Assembly: GCA_021396245.1 (NCBI GenBank)
Contig: WNYE01000007.1
Span: 186,001 to 250,000, forward strand
DNA length: 64,000 bases
Source: Sporothrix humicola
Lineage: Eukaryota > Ascomycota > Sordariomycetes > Ophiostomatales > Ophiostomataceae
Direction: 5' to 3'
Each line of letters starts with the position of its first letter. The first letter of the stretch is position 1. This document shows, one piece after another, positions 11,039 through 22,404 of this stretch. A model generated the notes under the pieces. That model was given only the letters and a program-made list of their open reading frames with translations. It was not told the DNA's origin and searched no databases. Both the position numbers and the translations under genes were made by a program.

Positions 11039-11960
11039 GCGGTTTAACGGCTGGTGGTAGTTTTGGGGGACACTCTGTACAAAGATCTATTTTCTATTTA
11101 TTTTCTTTATTTGGCATTGGTCATGTAGCGTATACTTTCAAAATGCATTTGATTTTCAAAATCTGCTGTGAATACTGACTTGAACGTCGGTGCCAACAAA
11201 TCCCGTGCTCACGATGTCTTTGTGGTATCCAATTACTCATTGCAAGCAGTATTGGTGCTCTGATACCGACCACGGAGCCGAATCAGCAGCCTGCCAAAGC
11301 CGGGGCAATATTTTCAGGTAAGATTACTTTAATGGGCACACATTGAGATGCTGGTGCTTTTCAACAATCTCATGGCAGTGGCAAAGATTGTCTCTTAGAC
11401 AGCCATGTCTTTACTCCAATTGTCTGTGGGGTAAGCTAGGATAGCAGGCAGGGGACGAAGAGGACAAAGGCCAAGTCCCAATAAGAAAAGAAAACGAGGC
11501 GATTGACGCTGTCTTGCCGAGCTATCTTATCAGTATGTCGTGTTAGTGGCTAACTATTTCCGGGAAAACAACTCCTGACAGACGGGCTAAAGTACTTACA
11601 GTGAGAGACGGCCTCAGAGAAACAAGGACAAATTGGAAAATTCAATAAAAAAAATAAAAAAAAAGTCATGAGGTGAAAAAGTGAGGAGTAAACAGCTGGC
11701 AAAGTAGCATTGAGCCGAGCTTCAAAGTACTACGGAGCCACACAAAAGTAATCTTACGTTTGCGATAGCTCTGAAGCTTCATCGGGTTTGGTGATAGCAA
11801 TTTGTGAATTTATTTACAAGGTATTGTTGTAGTCTAACAAGATCGATGCATGGCCGTATGTACCGTAAACATAAACAAGAAATGAAAGAAATAAAGAAAT
11901 AGACAGAAAATAGATGATACACGCTCAGATTCTTTTTCATCCACACACTGCACCCATTGT
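11039..11960. other. Intergenic between convergent SDR and acyl-CoA dehydrogenase genes
   Basis: Two 3' flanks facing each other. AT-rich around 11640–11665 and 11860–11930. A partial TACGGAG is at about 11730. I see no gene. Confidence 0.6.
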
Positions 11961-13313
11961 TTAGTCAAACGACTCGTACTTGAAGCCGTACTGCTCCGTG
12001 AAAGCCTTGGCCTTCTCGTTGGTCTTCCGCAGGCGCTCAATGAACTTGCCGGCAGTCTTCATCTCCTCACGGCCGACCTGGTGCCGGTGAGCAGCGTCGG
12101 GGCCGTCAGCAACACGCACGAAACGGGCGTACGTCCACATCTCGGGCAGGGGAGTGTGCTGGGTCAGGCCCTGGCCAGCGTAGATCTGCATGCACTCGTC
12201 GATGATCTGGGTGGCCAGGTGGGGGACGAGGACCTTGCTCTGGGCAATGGCGCGCTTGCCGGCCTTGTTGCCGCGGACGTCCATGGTGTCGGCAGCCGAC
12301 AGGACGACGAGGCGGGCGCCGTCAATCTCCATGCGCATCTGGGCGATGCGCTCAATGTTGCTGTCGAACTCGCCAATGAACTTGCCACGGGGCTTCTTGC
12401 GGGGGTCCTGGCAGCGGACGAGGGCAAGCTCGTAGGCACGCTCGCACTGGCCGAGCAGACGCATGCAGTGGTGGATGCGGCCGGGGCCCAGACGGCCCTG
12501 GGCAATCTCAAAGGCACGGCCCTCGCCCAGAATGACGTTGGCGGCGGGGACACGCACGTCCTTGTAGAGGTACTCGCCGTGGCCCTCGGGGGCCCAGTCG
12601 TAGCCCATGATAGTCAGGTTGCGCACCTGGGTGATGCCAGGGGTGTCGCAGGGCACGAGCAGCATGGTGTGGCGCTTCCAGCGGTCCTTGTTGTCGGGGT
12701 CGGAGCAGCCCATCAGGATGTAGAAAGAGAGGTCCTTGTTCCACAGGCAGTTGCCGTACAGCTTGCGGCCGTTGATGACGTACTCGTCGCCCTCGCGACG
12801 GATCTGGATGCTGATCTGCGTGGCGTCGGAGCTGGCCACGTCGGGCTCGGTCATCGAGTAGGCCGACGAGGCCGTGCCCTCCATCAGCGGCTTGAGCCAC
12901 TTCTCCTTCTGCTCCTCGTTGCAGTACTTGGCCAGCAGCTCAATGTTGCCCGTCTCGGGCGCGTGGCAGTTCATCGTCTGCGGCGCCCAGTAGCAGCGGC
13001 CCATGATCTCGGCGCAGCACGAGTACTCGAGATTGGTCAGACCGGGGCTCTCCTTGAAGTGGTTGGGCAGGAACAGGTTGAAGAGGCCCTTCTGCTTGGC
13101 CTTCTCGCGCAGCTCGTGCATGACGGGCGGGATGGCCCAGCGCTTGCTGGCTAGCTGCTGGCGCATGACCTGCTCGCGCGGGATGACCTCGTTCTCGACA
13201 AAGTCGTAGACATCCTGGATCTTCTGGACGGCCAGGGGCGACAGCTTCTGCTGCACCCAGACGGGTATCCGCTGGAACGCGGGGCCGTCGAAAACGGAGA
13301 CTGGGACGGACAT
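11961..13313 (-). CDS. Acyl-CoA dehydrogenase, ACAD10/11-like
   Basis: A single exon of 450 residues encodes an FAD-dependent enzyme making the alpha-beta double bond in an acyl-CoA, the first step of beta-oxidation. The frame is open further upstream, but the first ATG is at 13313 and reads MSVPVSVFDGP, so that start is used. The family signature is seen as YSMTEPDVASSDA at 152–164, with NGRKLYG at 181–187, and GPGRIHHCMR at 277–286 is typical of the ACAD10/11 branch. IYAGQGLTQ at 377–385 fits the C-terminal helix region. No SKL-type tail is present (it ends ESFD), so its compartment is unclear. Its partner activities, the acyl-CoA ligase and the SDRs, flank it. The acyl chain length is not predictable. 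Confidence 0.92.
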   Translation of the reverse strand: MSVPVSVFDGPAFQRIPVWVQQKLSPLAVQKIQDVYDFVENEVIPREQVMRQQLASKRWAIPPVMHELREKAKQKGLFNLFLPNHFKESPGLTNLEYSCCAEIMGRCYWAPQTMNCHAPETGNIELLAKYCNEEQKEKWLKPLMEGTASSAYSMTEPDVASSDATQISIQIRREGDEYVINGRKLYGNCLWNKDLSFYILMGCSDPDNKDRWKRHTMLLVPCDTPGITQVRNLTIMGYDWAPEGHGEYLYKDVRVPAANVILGEGRAFEIAQGRLGPGRIHHCMRLLGQCERAYELALVRCQDPRKKPRGKFIGEFDSNIERIAQMRMEIDGARLVVLSAADTMDVRGNKAGKRAIAQSKVLVPHLATQIIDECMQIYAGQGLTQHTPLPEMWTYARFVRVADGPDAAHRHQVGREEMKTAGKFIERLRKTNEKAKAFTEQYGFKYESFD

Positions 13314-14614
13314 GGTGAGGGAGGTTGTTGTTGTGAGGCGGTGGTTGAGAGGCTGAGAGATTGTAAGGTCGAAGAGAAAAAGAAGAAGGTGATGAAGACG
13401 AAGAAGAGAGACGAGGAGGTTGAGGATGTTATCCAAAAAGAATCAAGGAAAAGAAAGGAGGACGGAGATGAAAGGTGTAGAAAGTAAATATGGGCAGAGG
13501 TCAAGATAAATAAAGAGAAAAAAGACAAAATAGTTCAAGCAGAAAGAGGAATGGTCATAGGAAGCGGAGTGGAAGTGAGAGAGGAGACAGGGAGAGGCCG
13601 AGAGACAGACCACTCCAAGAGCGAGGTCCCAAGAGCGGAGGTCGGTCGCTCCTTCCTTCCCCAAAGCTGGGGTTTGTGCCGACCGGCCTAGGGACACGCT
13701 GCTTCTGGACTTAGCGAGTCAGAGCCACTCCAATCTTGCACGTTATGGGGCCTGATGATCTCTCAGAGTCTCTTTAAGGAATGGCTACGTCTAACAATAG
13801 TGAATGGCCACTTTGGCTTCTGATTGTGATCTTTTCTGCATTGTGTTTGTGTGAGCAAGTGTGTTTTTAACCGACGTTCTGTCCATTCCCCAGATGTGAA
13901 AGCCGCTAGAATTACAGTGGACACAGCGCATGTTAGGGCAGTCACAGCGCTGAACTGGCGCCAGCCACCGTCCCTTTTACCTGGAGAATGGGCCCACTCA
14001 GGCCCCCGCGGCTGTCAACACCCCCCTCTTGTTCTTACCGCGGCTAGGTACTTCAATTTGTCACCAGAACACACACAAATTACAAGTACCCCTCACAATA
14101 CCATTCTGGACATCGAATTTCCTCGTCATTTATTTTGACGATCCCAAGGCTCAAAAAAGTGTTTTGCGGGGAAGACCTCTTTGGCGTGTCTCGCATGTTG
14201 ACTTCGGCCCCGGATTCTGGGGAAGCGGTGGCATCGGCGCGTTTATTCATCTCGGTGTTCAATGTACGCTGTCAGATGCTTCTTTTTTGTTTTCTTATCA
14301 TCGTTTCGTCGTTTCTTAAAGCCGTGTCTCTGTGTTCCTAAAGGCCGATGACATGTTGATCTCGGTATTCCGGCTACTCGGTATGGGAGGCAGTGGAAGC
14401 ATGTGTAACTTGTTCATATTGTGTGAGCTGCTATGCTTGAACTATCAAAGCCAGATGGTAGCCGTGGCACAAATCAATGCAGAGGTCTGCAGGAGTCATC
14501 TCAAACGTCGTGAATGCATGCCGAGGGGCAGCAACCCCCTCTTTCTTTTCCTTCATCCTTCTTTCCTCACAGTCTTTCCCCAGACCTTCCTCGCGCCTTC
14601 CTCACACAAGCCCC
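13314..14614. other. Promoter of the acyl-CoA dehydrogenase gene and 3' flank of the enone reductase gene
   Basis: Purine-rich on the plus strand from about 13350 to 13640, which is the CT-rich leader of the minus-strand gene. The rest shows no gene-like coding pattern. Confidence 0.55.
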
Positions 14615-15964
14615 CTACGGGATGATCTTGGCGGCACGGAAGCGGTCAAAGGCCGTGTAGAAGGTGTCCTTGGTCGTGTACTCGACCTTGTCCTTGCCCA
14701 TCATCTCGAAGCACTTGGTCATGTCCATCTGCCGGTCAAAGTTGAGCATCGTCATGATGAAGTAGGCAAAGCCGCCGAATGCGCGCTGGCTGCCGACACG
14801 CCCGCCCTTGAGGCCGTGCTTCTTCTCGAGCGCCGTCCACTGCTCAAAGTGGTCCGCCAGGTAGTTAACCGGGTCGGGGCCCTGGCCGCCGGCGGGCGGT
14901 GCGACACCCTTGAGGCCAAAGTAGGCGGCAATAACGGGCCACTTCTGGCTCCACGACGACGCGTTGTTGCTGTCGGCGGCGTTGTAGCGCTCCTCGGACG
15001 TCTTCTCGGGGTGCAGCGACGCGACGATCGACACCTTGGCGCAAATGTCCTGGCTGCTCTCGATGAACAGGTTCTTCCACGAGATCTCGCTGCCGGGGAA
15101 CTGCACCTCGGCGCCCTCGCCCTCGATCTCGCGGTACAGCGACAGGTACGTGCCGAGCTGCTGGGCCAGGCAGTAGATGTTGTTGTTGGGCACGAAGCCG
15201 ATGATCACGTCCGGCATGATCTCGCACCACGTCCACGGCTTGCCCTTGGACATGGCTGAGAGCATGTCGGTCTGGCCGTAGTAGAACATCTGCGACGCGT
15301 ACGGCTCGGGTATCCGGGGCAGCGACTCCTTGAGGGGCAGGTCGTTGTGGAAGGGGAAGTTCTCCTGGAGCAGGTGAACGCCGTAGGCCTTGGTGCCCGT
15401 GGGCAGCACGACGAACTTGAGGTTGGGCGACAGGTTCTCGATGGCGGTGACGGCGCGCTTGATGAGCTCGACGTTGATCTCGACCTCCTTGGCCGGGTCG
15501 GCGTCCATGATGTAGGCAAAGAAGTAGACGTGCGTGACGGTGTCGATGTCGGCGACCTTGGCCTTCATCTCGACCTCGAGGCCCTCCTGGCCCTTGTCGG
15601 TCAGGATGTCGATGCCGCTGACGACATTGAGCTTGGGCGACTCGGGCCAGTTGGCGGCCTCGGCGGTCAGAGGGCGGTTGGTCAGGGCGGTGACCTTGTC
15701 AAAGTCCTCGGGCGTGGGGTAGCCTTCGAGGATGGCGTTGACAATGGCCCAGCCGGTGATGCCGCTGGCACCTGTGAGATGTTAGATACGGGGTCATGCG
15801 CAGGGAAAAAAAAAACAGAGAAGAGACAGCAACGCGTCATGGCAATAGAGATCCCAGCGGAGTTGGTGAACGAAGCGGCAAACTTGACATCCTTCCGTTG
15901 GGACCATCACGACAAAACATTCTCCGTTTGGTGACATACCGTAAACAAGAGCGTGGTTACCCAT
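14615..15964 (-). CDS. PRISE-type reductase (progesterone 5-beta-reductase/iridoid synthase-like atypical SDR)
   Basis: Two exons: 15964–15940 (25 nt) and 15771–14615, joined by a 168-bp intron (GTATGT … CACAG), giving 393 residues, normal for the family. The splice falls inside the N-terminal Rossmann loop, which reads VYGASGITG once joined. PRISE enzymes are NADPH-dependent reductases of the C=C bond in enones and of 8-oxogeranial-like substrates. They use a Tyr/Lys pair that differs from classical SDRs; FYYGQTDML in the middle of the protein has the characteristic Tyr. The very short first exon could easily be missed. It faces the FAD monooxygenase gene across 4.1 kb. Reduction of an unsaturated ketone before Baeyer–Villiger oxidation is a reasonable but unproven role. 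Confidence 0.88.
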
Positions 15965-17027
15965 GGCGAAGTATGTGAATGGGGTATATGATGTACGGGA
16001 TCGGTGTTCTCTGTGTGATGCACAGTGGTTTGTGGATGGAAGAGACTTCGAGATGAGAACCTTGCCTGACTGTTTTGAGATGTCGTGATGTATTTTTTAG
16101 TCGTACACGATCAAGTCAGGTGCCCCTCTCAATATTAATGGCAGGCCTCGTCTTCAAGAAGTAAAACAGGAAGGCGCAGGACTGCTGGTAAAACAATACC
16201 CCTCCTGCCCATTACGTAGAACTGTGTTCACAAAGCAGGTGCGACTAACACAATAAAAAAGTGGGGGAGAGTGGTGAAGAGGGGGAAAGATGCGCAAATC
16301 TGGGACGCCCTTCCTGTTGCGGGCAAACATCTTCCTCTAGCTCTTTCCCCTTTTCCAGCTCTTCACTCTTTTGCCTACAAATTGCTGTGCCTGTTTTGGG
16401 TACCTGAGTCGTGGGAAGCAGCTTATCCGGTGATCGGATGGGAACTTGCTGTGCAGAGCCGTGACCATGATAAAGTCCCTGGATGCGCTCCAAAGCGCGA
16501 GAGGGCGAAACACGAGAAGAGCAGAAATGACGTTGGACAAACGCGACAAATCGAGCAGAACTTATGCAGTTCACAAAAAGGAAAGAGCCTCTTGAGAGTG
16601 TATCTGGAGTCAGGAACAGGAAGGCACGACCCAGTAAATTTTTGTTGCATGGGCTGGGTCGCACTTTCCTCTTACGATGTGTTTACTTAGAGCGTCATCG
16701 CACCAGCACGTTGAATCATCGCAGTCGGACATTTTGATGCGTAGTCATCAGACCGCCCATATGTCTGACTCGTTCGCTTGCCCTGAATGTCTATGGATCG
16801 ACCCAGGTGTCTCGCGGTGATTGTTCTCCTTCTGCGACGGCGTTTGTTCTCCTTCTCGAAGCTCGATGGAGCGCATTGGCGCCCCTCAAAGAGCGTCATT
16901 AGGTTGAAGAAGGAAGCAGCCAGGGGCAGGCGCAAGAAAGCATGCGGGGCAAGAGCGACTTTCACTCGATTATGACTTATTTTTTTTGAGCTGGAGAAGA
17001 CCCTTGGGAGGGAAGGCTCGCACAAAG

Positions 17028-17036
17028 TACGGAGTA
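17028..17036 (+). repeat. TACGGAGTA motif
   Basis: Exact copy (AAAG-TACGGAGTA-TCTC) in the long divergent region, far from both starts. Confidence 0.75.
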
Positions 17037-18595
17037 TCTCAAGAAGAAGGCGTGCAAGACGTAGTCCCTTCCTCTTGTGGAAGTCAATCAATGAGAGAAC
17101 ACGAGTACCTGGCTGAGGCGCTGATGCCCCCACAAACGCCATGTACTCCAAATATACCTGTGTCAGCACATAATTTGGGTGTCCATTCAAGTACCGGCGA
17201 ATTTCAGTACTCCAACACCAGCGGCACAGCGAGGGGAAGAAAAAGGCGGGGAGGTGCGACCCAGCCTGCCAGCCTTCTCACGCGTCTCATGGGCAGTTGC
17301 TTCTCCGCACAATTTGTGGGACTACTGAATCATTTTCCGCACCTCCCTTCCCCGGGAAACATTTTCCCCACGTCCCAGGCCGTGACAGACAGTGGCAGAC
17401 CCTGTCACAGCACCTGCCCAGTGGACCACCATTCCCCGCAAACGACATCGCCAGGCCCACTGTCCCGCCACAACGTGCACAGCTCTCATGACTCGTGTGA
17501 CAAAAGAGGCAAAAGTCGAGAAGGGAAGAGACAGAGGGGTGGACGAGAGGAATTGAGGAATAGGTCAGGTGAGTTTTGAATGAGAGAGAAAAGCAAAAGA
17601 GTGATCGAATGAGGGTTTTGGTTGTAAGTGAGTTCAGTTTCCCTTCCAAAAGGGCTTTGGCCGAATTCTCAACCGGGCATCACGATCCGCCAAGGTCGAT
17701 GTTTGCTCGTCGTCCCGACTTTTATTTTGGCGTGCTGCAGTCAGACCGTGCATCCTGGGCACGTTTTCGCGTCGTACCAAGATTGTGTAATGTAAGCCGT
17801 TATGGTGTTGCTGTGAGACCTCAAACAACTGCCGTCATGCGCTTCTCAGTCTTACCTTTTCTCTCGCCTCTTTTCTGTCTGTCTTTTTGTCTGTCTTGTT
17901 TCGCCTCCCCTCTTCTCTTCTGATAAGATAAATCGTATCCATCAGGCCCGTGTTGCGTACCCCATGGGTCTTAATGTAGTTTGCCTTTTGCCTCTCTCTC
18001 CACATCTGTGTCAATCTCATTTTCCTTTTCCTTCCCCTCGTCCTTTTTTCTCTTGCCAAGTTCTTCCTCCCCTGATCTCATCCTCCGCCCAGCGTAACGA
18101 ACTCCGCACAGGCTGGAAAACGAAGACACCCACGGACAAAGCTTCCGTGTGGTCAATTGTGTGGCCTTGTCTTAGCGTGACACCTTTTGCTTTTTTTTTT
18201 TTTTTGTTTTTTGTTCTTGTTCACTTTTTTTTCTATGTGCAACAATTATTCATTATTCGTGATTTCCTTGTCGTTTCTTCATTGTGTCCCTCTCTCTTGT
18301 CTTCGGAAATGCACATCCAACACCCCAACGGGCTAGCCTCTCCTGGCCGGTAAATCTTGGGGCTAGAGAGCTGGAGAGGGGATGTATTTCTTCCTGAACT
18401 ATGGGGAACTAACGGCGTAGCCTTTTGCCTCTGGCGTCTCTTTTTGTCGCTTTTGTGTGTTCTGGCGCGTTTCTATGGTCGAACTGTGTCAGTGCTTGCT
18501 TGAATCATGTTGCCAGTCGCCCCCGGCTGGCTCTGTGCCTGGCTTGGGATTTCCTTTTTGGGTTAATATCCGGGTGAAAAAGGTCCGCTGGAGGG

Positions 18596-18645
18596 GCACC
18601 AGAGCACACCAAAGCACACCAAAATGCACCCAAAATGCACACAAG
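18596..18645 (+). repeat. Short imperfect tandem repeat, GCACACCAAA-like units
   Basis: About five imperfect 8–12-base units in a row, each starting GCAC and continuing A-rich (for example GCACACCAAA and GCACCCAAAAT). It lies in noncoding DNA 1.4 kb upstream of the monooxygenase gene. Confidence 0.6.
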
Positions 18646-18833
18646 AGCCCCCAACTGCCCAAAAAGTCCACATCAAAGTGCCTGCAGACCACTCAACGCA
18701 AGGCCGATCATACCTACTGACCACTTTTTTTATTTTTGGGGTCTTTGTTGAAAAAGCAGGCTAGCAGATAAATAAAATAAAAATAAGGCCAGAGGAAAGT
18801 CGACGGGAGTCAGAAAAAAGGCACTGGAGAAAC

Positions 18834-18842
18834 TACGGAGTA
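18834..18842 (+). repeat. TACGGAGTA motif
   Basis: Exact copy, directly followed by a second partial copy (TACGGA at 18841–18846), the same overlapping arrangement as at 8715–8730. Confidence 0.75.
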
Positions 18843-20054
18843 CGGAAACCGACATGCTCACGTCGTCCAGGCCAATGGATCTCTCTGAGAAGTTGACCGA
18901 GACCCTGGCCGGCTGATACTGATATGCACTTACACGCAAGACTCTGTTCCCATTTGCCTTTCTCTCCCAAAAAGATACTGCGAGCCATTCCGTTCCGACT
19001 TGCCGGTTCCCGTGCCTCCGACATGCCTCTTCGTTTAGTACTCGGCAAAAACGCCATACTTGTGCACATGTCTTTGTACCTGCCCAGGCCTTGTGGCTCC
19101 CCCACCCCCATGTTGAAGGGAAACGAGTAAAAGCGTAGCCGTCTTGTTTGCTGTTTCTGGAAAAGCAGTCGCTGGACGGGCAAAAGAGCAGCAGGGCAAG
19201 TGGTACGAGAAATCCCCAGTCATGACCATCAGCCCATGGCGTCCCACTGATTCGATCGCCATCTCTGTGATTCTGCACCAGGTTGAGATGCAGATACTGT
19301 GACAGTACTGCTCCCTCACCTTGCCCAGCCTTCTTTGTCATGATCTCAGTCCAGATCTGGACATTCGAGAATATGCTGCATCGGACCATACTCATGATTT
19401 TTGTGTTCCTTTTTGCTCCTCCTGCTCCGTTCTTGTCAACAAATCATCAGTTTTGATTTTGTTGATCTTCTTTTTAATGTTGTTTTTTGTTCCTGCTGGC
19501 ATCTCACCAATTTGGCCGCAACGCAAGCCGTTCTCCGGCGGACTTTCTCGTGCAACTTTCCCAAGGAACCAGGCACAAGTTAACGAGTAGATAGACTGTG
19601 AATTATACATAGAAAAGAATAAACGAAAAGAAAGAAGGCGAAAAAAAGAGGAAAGAAAGACGACAGGGTTCCACTAATATCTCCAACCGATATCCACATC
19701 GAACTAAGACAGCACAACCACATATAATATCTGGGGCCTCCTCCTCTCCCTCCGCATTGTTCTCCTTTTTCCTTTCCCAGAAGAAGAAGTTAACCAGTAA
19801 CCATACAATAAAACCTGGCTGCCCTCCCCCTCCTTTTCTCCTCATAACCTCTTTCTGGGTTTACTTTTGTTTTCTTTTTTTCTCCTCCCTCTTCCTCTCT
19901 CCTCATATTTCTTTCCTCTTCCTTCCTCCCTCTCCTCCTAGATCGGACCGGGACATCTTCGCATCTTCTTACATAGAATAATCAGCGTCTTTCAGTTTTT
20001 TTCAGTCTTGTTCAGATTTCCATATACCCCTCGACGACAACACAACCACCAACA

Positions 20055-22404
20055 ATGTCTCCGTCTGCGACAAACGGCAACGGCACGAACGGCGCCGAAA
20101 AGGCGGCCAACGACGCCAACACGTTCTCGTACCCCGAGATGTCGACGCCGTACCGCATCCTGAAGCAGTACCACTCGAAGCCCACCAAGCTCCGGGTGGC
20201 CTGTATCGGTGCCGGTGCCTCTGGTATCTGCCTCGCCTACAAGATGGTAAGTTTTGGCCGAGTTGCATTTTTGTTTGATGTTGTGCCTTTGATTCTGGCT
20301 TCTGCCAAATTTGGTGTACTTCTTGGAGGACACTAATATTTGGAGACGGGAAAAGCTTCCCGGGGTCGATCTGGACCCCTCTTTCAGAGTCTTTCTTTTT
20401 TGATTTGGGGTCACGCCTTTAAGCTAGACTGGACTGGACTGGGCTGGTTCAATGCGCATCTCATGATGAGGATTGTTCACGTGCTCTCCGCTCATGAGTC
20501 GTGCTTCATTTTATCTCGTTATTTTTTATTGTTTTTCAGAGCAACAACATGAACACAACTAACACCCCAAAAGGAGAAGCAGATGGTGCCGGGCAGCTTC
20601 GAGCTGGTCCTGTACGAGAAGAACGAGGTGCCCGGTGGTACCTGGGTTGAGAACACGTGAGTTACCCTGCTTTTTTCTTTTTCTTTTGTCTTCTCTTAGT
20701 ATTTATATTTTGTGAACATCTCTAACACATCCCAGATACCCCGGAGTCGCTTGCGATGTAAGTCAGCGCGCATCAGCCCACAGTTGCATCCGTGCCATGA
20801 CATCACTGCGTTCCTGCACGGTGCAGTGAGATGAGATGCCGTCAGACGGATATTTTCGAATATTCTTTTTTTTCTTTTTTGAATACTAACAACCCCCCTC
20901 CACACAGATCCCCGCTCACTTGTACACGTTCTCGTGGGACCCCAAGCCTGACTGGTCCAACTACTATGCGTACGGCGCGGAGATCCGCAAGTACTTTGAC
21001 GACTGCATCGAGCGGTTCGGCACGCGCAAGTACATCAAGGTCAACACGCGCGTGATCGAGGCCCGCTGGAGCGAGGAGCGCGGCGTGTGGGAGATCACGC
21101 TGGAGGACCAGCAGACCAAGGAGACGTGGAAGGACTGGGCACACGTGCTGGTCAACGGCACGGGCATCCTCAACAACTGGGTGTGGCCCGACATTGACGG
21201 CCTGCACGACTTTGACGGCCCCGTCATGCACTCGGCGCACTGGGACCACAACGTCAGCTTCGAGGGCAAGTCGGTCGGCGTCATCGGCACGGGCTCGACG
21301 AGCGTGCAGATTGTGCCGTCGCTGCAGCCGGTCGTCAAGGACATGAAGGTGTTTATGCGGTCGTCGACGTGGATCAGCCCGCCGTTCGGCGCCGGCGTGC
21401 TCAACGACCAGCTGCTGAGCAAGAGCACGGACGGCGGCGACGATGCCAAGCGCCAGTACACCTTCAGCCAGGAGGAGAAGGACCGGTTCGCCAACGACCC
21501 GGCGCACCACCTGGAGTTCCGCCGCAGAATCGAGGCCGAGATCAACTCGCTGTTCGGCATGTACCAGCAGGGCTCCGAGATGAGCGAGCACTTCCGCAAG
21601 GTCATTACCGAGGAGATGACCCGCCGCATGGGCCCTGGCAACGAGAAGCTCAAGGAGTTTATTATTCCCAAGTGGGCCCCCGGCTGCCGCCGCATCTCGC
21701 CCGGCGACGGCTACCTCGAGGCGCTGGTCAAGCCCAACGTCGAGCCCGTGTTCGGCCCCCTCAAGAACGTCACCAAGGAGGGCATTGTCACAGCCGACGG
21801 CAAGCTGCACAAGCTGGACATTATTGTGTGCGCGACGGGCTTCAAGGTCGCCTTCAAGCCGGCGTTCAAGCTGATCAACGCCGCCGGCCAGACGCTCGAC
21901 GAGGACTGGGGCGAGAAGGTCAACCTGTACCTGGGTGTCTCCGCGCCGCGCTTCCCCAACTACTACACGATTGTCGGCCCCGGCGCGACCTGGTCGTCCG
22001 GCACGCTGCTGCCGTCGATCGAGACGACCGTCGAGTACTCGATCAAGATGATGAAGAAGATCCAGCACGAGAACATCCGCTCGATCGACGTGCAGCAGGA
22101 GGCCGTCGACGACATCTACGCGCACTTTGACGAGTTCCACAAGACGACCGTCTTCCAGGAGGAGTGCCGCTCGTGGTTCAAGGACGGCAAGGTCAAGAAC
22201 CGCATCTACCTGTGGCCCGGCTGCACCATCCACTTCCTCAAGACCATCAAGAACCCGCGCTTCGAGGACTACAACATCCGCTACCGCTACGGCAACCGCT
22301 TCGCCTACCTCGGCAACGGCGAGGTCAAGGCCAACGTCACCGGCGACTACAACGGCCTGGCGACATATGTGCGCAACAACGACGAGGACTGGGATGTGGA
22401 GTAG
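20055..22404 (+). CDS. FAD-dependent Baeyer–Villiger-type monooxygenase (4-hydroxyacetophenone monooxygenase-like)
   Basis: Four exons: 20055–20246, 20574–20656, 20736–20757 and 20908–22404, giving 597 residues. The introns are 327, 79 and 150 bp, all GT–AG. The first acceptor (AAAAG at 20573) was chosen because it restores EKQMVPGSFELVLYEKN after the FAD loop. The exon-3 block is only 22 nt and encodes the conserved YPGVACD. FAD site GAGASG at 52–57, GGTW at 85–88, a Baeyer–Villiger-like fingerprint FDGPVMHSAHWD at 201–212, and the NADPH site GTGSTS at 226–231. Such enzymes insert oxygen next to a ketone to give an ester or lactone; some relatives only N- or S-oxidise. The N-terminal extension (Asn/Gly-rich) has no clear targeting signal. 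The upstream CT-rich leader and the CCAACAATG context support the start. Confidence 0.9.

Larger units (their letters stand above)
15965..20054. other. Long divergent intergenic region between PRISE reductase and FAD monooxygenase genes
   Basis: 4.1 kb with no supportable gene. Several frames stay open only because of strand-biased composition. It contains TACGGAGTA copies at 17028 and 18834, a short tandem array at 18596–18645 and a CT-rich leader from about 19850 before the monooxygenase start. Confidence 0.55.

Noticed and set aside
12081..13154. 357-codon frame antisense to the acyl-CoA dehydrogenase gene
   Set aside because: Shadow frame caused by GC-rich third codon positions of the real gene; similar shadows lie opposite the acyl-CoA ligase (6868–8448), monooxygenase (20842–22467), transcription factor (32966–34672) and GH55 (57396–59186) genes.
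16687..17190. 167-codon minus-strand frame between the PRISE and monooxygenase genes
   Set aside because: No ATG at the first position, no motif, no codon bias like the real genes, and other frames are open there as well.
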